Of a stretch of 64,000 nucleotides of DNA, positions 60,553-64,000 are shown piece by piece. Below the pieces are notes generated by a model. That model was given only the letters and a program-made list of their open reading frames with translations, was not told the origin of the DNA and searched no databases. A program made the position numbers and the translations under genes. The stretch is from G11 sp947167445 (GTDB lineage Bacteria > Bacillota > Clostridia > Lachnospirales > Lachnospiraceae). The stretch's first letter is position 1. Each line of letters opens with the position of its first letter. The stretch covers positions 248,001 to 312,000 of the forward strand of contig CAMVID010000001.1 in NCBI GenBank assembly GCA_947167445.1. The letters run 5' to 3'.

Positions 60553-61518
60553 ATGAAAAAGATACTGTCGGCAGCATTGCTGTTAATACTGCTTATAATA
60601 ACCATATTTCTCATAAGAAAAGGTCCCTCAGAATCTAAGTCTGTTTCAAAGACTGCCTTCGGTCTTGACACAGTCATCACCATAACAATTTACGATGACA
60701 ATACAGATTCCGAGGACACCCTTAATGGATGCTTTAAACTCCTTAAAGATTATGAGTCACTGTTCAGCAGAACCATAGAGGGATCTGATATCTATAAAAT
60801 TAATCATGCAAAAGGTTCATCTGTTTCTGTTAATCCCGACACATATGAACTGGTGAAGCTGGCCATCTCCTACGCCGAAATGTCAGGCGGTCTTGTGGAC
60901 CCCACTATAGGCTCCGTTTCTGAGCTCTGGGATTTCCACTCCGATTCACCCGTATTACCGGATGAAAAGGCCCTTGCCGAGGCAGTTAAGCATGTGAATT
61001 ATAAGAATGTCTTATTTGATGATTCCGCGGATGCCATAACACTTTCTGACCCTGAGGCCCGATTGGATTTAGGATTCATCGCTAAAGGATATATCGCGGA
61101 CAGAATTAAAGAATACCTTTTGGATAAAGGAGTCAAAAGCGCCGTTATAAACCTTGGCGGCAATGTCCTGGCAATCGGTTCCAAACCCGACGGTTCCCCC
61201 TTTAAAATAGGAATACAGGATCCCGGGAAGCCCACAGGAACCCCCTATACTACTCTTGATATCACAGACAAGTCCGTTGTTTCTTCCGGCTCCTATGAAA
61301 GAAACTTTGTTATTGACGGTATAACCTATCACCACATCTTCGACCCTAAGACCGGTTATCCTGTGGATACAAACTTGGCTTCCGCATCAATAATCACAGA
61401 ATCTTCAGTTGAAGGCGATGCATTGTCGACTTATTTATTTATTCTCGGCAAGAATAAGGCTGAAGAATATGCTTCCGAGCACCCGAATATAGAAATACTG
61501 TTAATACCTAATGAATAG
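60553..61518 (+). CDS. apbE: FAD:protein FMN transferase
   Basis: ApbE attaches FMN covalently to Thr or Ser residues of flavoproteins such as Rnf and Nqr subunits outside the cytoplasm. The 321-residue protein begins with a membrane anchor (ILSAALLLILLIITIFLI) without a lipobox Cys. Family blocks: LDTVITITIYDD, GGLVDPTIGSVSELWDF, LDLGFIAKGYIADRI, INLGGNVLAIGSKP and the metal/FAD motif YHHIFDPKTGYPV. The ATG 60553 is chosen because AAGG precedes it and the promoter -10 would exclude the in-frame TTG 36 bases upstream. No rnf genes are in the window. Confidence 0.93.
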   Translation: MKKILSAALLLILLIITIFLIRKGPSESKSVSKTAFGLDTVITITIYDDNTDSEDTLNGCFKLLKDYESLFSRTIEGSDIYKINHAKGSSVSVNPDTYELVKLAISYAEMSGGLVDPTIGSVSELWDFHSDSPVLPDEKALAEAVKHVNYKNVLFDDSADAITLSDPEARLDLGFIAKGYIADRIKEYLLDKGVKSAVINLGGNVLAIGSKPDGSPFKIGIQDPGKPTGTPYTTLDITDKSVVSSGSYERNFVIDGITYHHIFDPKTGYPVDTNLASASIITESSVEGDALSTYLFILGKNKAEEYASEHPNIEILLIPNE

Positions 61519-61541
61519 AAAAACCCGGCTTACGCCGGGTT
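61515..61541 (-). terminator. Terminator between apbE and the 187-residue gene
   Basis: A perfect 8-base inverted repeat (AACCCGGC, 61522-61529 with 61534-61541) with a TTAC loop. The minus side ends in GGGTTTTTCT, so it is best for the minus-strand gene, whose stop lies in the stem; for apbE the following TATATTAATT is a weaker tail. Confidence 0.75.
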
Positions 61542-62103
61542 ATATTAATTCTGGAAAATGTTCTTTAAGAAAATATCTGTATTCAGGATGATCTTCAGAG
61601 TTCTCATACTCTTCTTTTATGGTTTTCGCAAGCCAGTCAATCATTTTCTGCGGTCTCTCGTCATACCTTATGATTGTTATCAGGCCTTCCCTCTCGGCTT
61701 GTAAGATTGCTTCATAAGCGTCAGGAACAAACTCCACATCTGATACCGGTACCGGTTGACTACAGGTAGCAGCATCTGGAATTTGTATTTCAAGTCCCGA
61801 ATCAGTTATCTCTGAAGCCGAATAAATGTATCCTGAAACGCCTTTATAAGTCTTAATCAATGCATCAGGATAATATTCCTCAAGTCTCTGTCGTCCATCA
61901 GGATTAAAACCATATGCTCCCCATTTCTTCCAGACACCGTTGTACTCAAATCCTGTTTCTTTACAATATTTTTCAACCGCATTGCTCAAATATACCAATG
62001 TATTTTCGCGTTTCTTTGAAAAATAAATGAGCGGAATACTATGATTTGATATTCTCGGTTCAAGCTGCTTTATTTTAGGAACCTGTGATGCGTGATAATA
62101 CAT
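61540..62103 (-). CDS. Unknown 187-residue protein
   Basis: A soluble protein of mixed structure (MYYHASQVPKIKQLEPRIS; IPLIYFSKKRENTLVYLSNA; GYIYSASEITDSGLEIQIPD). The YHAS-...-IPLIYFS start with YIYSA later resembles small proteins with an RES- or ADP-ribosyltransferase-like fold found singly in Firmicutes, but I see no proven catalytic set and give no function. It lies 18 bases from the broken MazG-like gene in the right-hand accessory part. Confidence 0.6.
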   Translation of the reverse strand: MYYHASQVPKIKQLEPRISNHSIPLIYFSKKRENTLVYLSNAVEKYCKETGFEYNGVWKKWGAYGFNPDGRQRLEEYYPDALIKTYKGVSGYIYSASEITDSGLEIQIPDAATCSQPVPVSDVEFVPDAYEAILQAEREGLITIIRYDERPQKMIDWLAKTIKEEYENSEDHPEYRYFLKEHFPELI

Positions 62104-62121
62104 TTATACTCCCTTAATTCC

Positions 62122-62443
62122 CTACAATTGATTATATTTGGCACTGCTTCCCTTAGCCTTCTCCACGGGATATTTTGCCTCGTTTTGATCCATCTTCATG
62201 TTTACTATTTCGTCTTCATCCCAGCCGAAACAGTCGAGTAAATCCCTGCAGTAAACCAGCACATCTGCAAGTTCTTCTTTCACATGCTGCTCATCATACT
62301 CGGTGTCGCTCCACTGGAAGCATTCCAAAAGTTATGAAGCCTCAATCACACTAGATTTAGCAAGGTTCGCAGGTTTATGATATTGCTCCCCATTCACGAT
62401 CCTCAATGAATTTTCTCATACGATTTATTGTTTCGTAATTCAT
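62122..62443 (-). pseudogene. MazG-like nucleotide pyrophosphohydrolase, broken
   Basis: Joined fragments give a complete small MazG-like protein: from ATG 62443 (MNYETINRMRKFIEDREWG), a +1 shift near 62385-62389, then EQYHKPANLAKSSVIEAS, an in-frame TAA at 62332-62334 where Glu is expected, then LLECFQWSDTEYDEQHVKEE and LADVLVYCRDLLDCFGWDED to the stop. The metal motif (Glu-Glu-x2-Glu/Asp around KEELADVL) survives. Ribosome site AAGGAG precedes the start. Two separate lesions make sequencing error unlikely and recent loss likely. Intact members hydrolyse unusual nucleoside triphosphates. Confidence 0.85.
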
Positions 62444-62461
62444 CTATTATAAAACTCCTTT

Positions 62462-62923
62462 TCACTCTTTCATATTATCTTCTTTGAAAGAATATATACT
62501 TGAAAGCGCCTGTAGCGATTTCAAAAATGATATCAAGAAAAATAAATCTATATCTATGATACTCATTTCGTAAAAATATCTCCAATTATAAAAAGCATCC
62601 TTGGCCTTCTTTAATAATTCTCCAAAGGTTTCAGAGTCGATTTGCTGTCCTGACATGTTTTGATAATTTATAATTGTCATATCAATAATAGTTTCTTTCT
62701 CTTCCTTGGAAAGGCCATTAAACAAGTGATTCAAATCATGTCCACGTTCTCCGTTAAGCATAGATTTTAAATATAATTCAGCGGCAAAAGATAAATTTAC
62801 AATAGTCGGAATCAATTTCACCCAATTCTTACCATTTACCTCAATACTTATATCTTTATATAACTGAATGCCAACTTTATAGAACTCTCTTGCAGTATTT
62901 AGAATTTTACAATCTACAACCAT
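62462..62923 (-). CDS. HEPN-like helical protein
   Basis: A 153-residue all-helical protein. The blocks NLSFAAELYLKSMLNG and RGHDLNHLFNGLSKEEKE, followed by FYNWRYFYEMSIIDID, resemble HEPN-domain proteins that occur singly or with nucleotidyltransferases, and next to restriction-modification genes. The RNase-type Arg-x4-6-His motif is not clearly present (RGHDLNH is the nearest), so nuclease activity is uncertain. It lies 22 bases downstream of the DNA methyltransferase gene in the same direction and is probably in the same transcript. Confidence 0.55.
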   Translation of the reverse strand: MVVDCKILNTAREFYKVGIQLYKDISIEVNGKNWVKLIPTIVNLSFAAELYLKSMLNGERGHDLNHLFNGLSKEEKETIIDMTIINYQNMSGQQIDSETFGELLKKAKDAFYNWRYFYEMSIIDIDLFFLISFLKSLQALSSIYSFKEDNMKE

Positions 62924-62945
62924 ATATACACCTTATCGCGGATGC

Positions 62946-64000
62946 TTAATATAATTCAATTACTCTTTTTAATTCTTTACATTTAACCTTAGATAGCTCA
63001 TTTGGTTCTATCTTTTTCAATCCACCTCCGTAAACTCTGCCCTCGGTTTCTAAATCATACGCGCTAATGCCTTTGAGTGCATTCCATACTTGAATATAGG
63101 AAGAATCATTATCATGCAGTATTCTATTTAATTCTTCTTTTGGATATAGTAACAAGTAAGAATTGGAAGCAATTGCTTTTGAATGATTTAAAATAAATCT
63201 GAAAGGAAGTTTGTCCTCTTTACCCCTTCCCATATATGAACAAAGAAACGGAGTTGGCTCTCTCTGTTCCTGAAAATACCATTTTTTCCTCGATTTACAC
63301 AAATACTTTGTTGCAGTAGTTTCTAGTCCACACTTAAGATAATTCCATAAAGCAGGATAGTGTTCAGCTATTTCTTTTTCGTCTAGATTACAATCTAGTA
63401 GATAAAGAGGCTCAGGAATACTCGGAATCCCATTCTCATCTGACAGTACTTCGTCCTCTCTCATATTCCTGGGGCTTGGCAAAATAGGTTTGAAAAATTT
63501 CATGTCAAGTTTTTTTTCTTTGATTTGCTTTCCATTAAGAATAAAAAAAGCATTATCTCCTGTCGCCAATCCTCTTTTAATCTCAAAATAATCTCCAATT
63601 GTTGGCTCATCAGCCAAAGCATTTATAATATCATCATTGACATGAGTCCATTTTTTAATATGTGAAAGCGAACCTCTATCAATATACCTGCTCTTATCCG
63701 GTTTTTCATGTGACCCGCCATAAGTAAATTGAATTTTATAATCATCTAATGGTTTCGATTTTTTAAACCAAACGGCACATGAAGAGACTAAAGCATCATT
63801 AAAAATACAACTGTCCGAGCTATATCTGTGAACACGAATCAGTTGGACATCATTTAATAAATACTCTTTAATCGAAGCCCCATAATTTACATCTAGGAAC
63901 TCGGTTGGTAGAAGCCATCCACATATAGCTCCTTCAGATAAATACTTGTTTGCAAGCAATAGATAATAGCAATACAAACCCGCTAACCCTGAAATTGCTA
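62946..64000 (-). CDS. Eco57I-type DNA methyltransferase, C-terminal part (cut by window edge)
   Basis: The frame is open from the right edge; the 351 residues here begin ISGLAGLYCYYLLLANKYL, so the in-frame TTG at 63977 is not the true start. It matches the part of an Eco57I/Class I adenine methyltransferase after the NPPY catalytic motif: helix pair with GAICGWLLPTEFLDVNYG, then LLNDVQLIRVHRYSSDSCIF and SCAVWFKKS, then a target-recognition region (IGDYFEIKRGLATGDNAFFI; PILPSPRNMREDEV). Such proteins methylate adenine, alone or fused to a restriction nuclease, in type IIG or BREX-like systems. The catalytic domain lies outside the window. Confidence 0.8.
   Translation of the reverse strand, partial: AISGLAGLYCYYLLLANKYLSEGAICGWLLPTEFLDVNYGASIKEYLLNDVQLIRVHRYSSDSCIFNDALVSSCAVWFKKSKPLDDYKIQFTYGGSHEKPDKSRYIDRGSLSHIKKWTHVNDDIINALADEPTIGDYFEIKRGLATGDNAFFILNGKQIKEKKLDMKFFKPILPSPRNMREDEVLSDENGIPSIPEPLYLLDCNLDEKEIAEHYPALWNYLKCGLETTATKYLCKSRKKWYFQEQREPTPFLCSYMGRGKEDKLPFRFILNHSKAIASNSYLLLYPKEELNRILHDNDSSYIQVWNALKGISAYDLETEGRVYGGGLKKIEPNELSKVKCKELKRVIELY

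Overview
The window reads as chromosome of a low-to-moderate GC anaerobic Firmicute, most likely a Lachnospiraceae member of the Butyrivibrio/Pseudobutyrivibrio/Roseburia kind. The reasons are the conserved Firmicute block plsX-acpP-rnc-smc-ftsY, Pta, ATP-type PEP carboxykinase, the ACT/UPF0210 pair, GH2 and GH25 enzymes, AGGAGG-type ribosome sites, and an untagged tRNA-Leu without encoded CCA. The genus is inference. Almost everything is on the minus strand; plus-strand genes are tmcAL, a chemotaxis receptor, citrate synthase and apbE.

Layout. 0-10 kb: pta (cut by the left edge) diverging from tmcAL, then a long minus-strand run read from about 10.1 kb down to 1.9 kb: zinc-finger membrane protein, polA, coaE, FtsA-like protein, metallo-beta-lactamase-fold hydrolase, ACT protein, UPF0210 protein. 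10-16 kb: tRNA-Leu(CAA), ung, an isolated hisH-hisF pair, a very acidic single-pass membrane protein with 19-residue tandem repeats, and threonine ammonia-lyase. 16-26 kb: ftsY, smc, rnc, acpP, plsX, a WYL regulator overlapping a small membrane-protein gene, rnhA, and a membrane-anchored MutS-like ATPase. 26-33.5 kb: LysR regulator, ahcY, an adenosine-type deaminase, a dipeptide epimerase whose start lies 83 bases inside a YihY gene, a 6S RNA with its own promoter and terminator, and pckA.

33.6-44.9 kb is the least ordinary part: nine tightly packed co-directional genes that look like one operon. They encode two small or unknown proteins, a lidless Hsp70, a 1327-residue protein with four tandem CbxX/CfxQ-type AAA+ modules, a membrane-anchored TPR-like protein, a three-helix membrane protein, an unknown soluble protein, a large exported protein and a lipoprotein. 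I read it as a chaperone/ATPase machine serving the cell envelope, and I know no described system with this gene set. A 520-base decaying, hairpin-rich region borders it.

45.4-64 kb: aminopeptidase P, an XRE regulator with a long hydrophobic glycine repeat, the AmmeMemoRadiSam pair, a chemotaxis receptor, citrate synthase, a GH2 beta-mannosidase-like enzyme, threonine synthase, a degenerate AP2-HNH-AP2 protein, a GH25 lysozyme facing apbE across overlapping promoters, and a right-hand accessory end with a broken MazG-like gene, a HEPN-like protein and the C-terminal part of an Eco57I-type DNA methyltransferase. REP-like hairpin repeats with a GGGGAC core occur at 47.3, 48.3 and 51.1 kb. No CRISPR array, rRNA, insertion sequence with transposase, or replication origin was seen.
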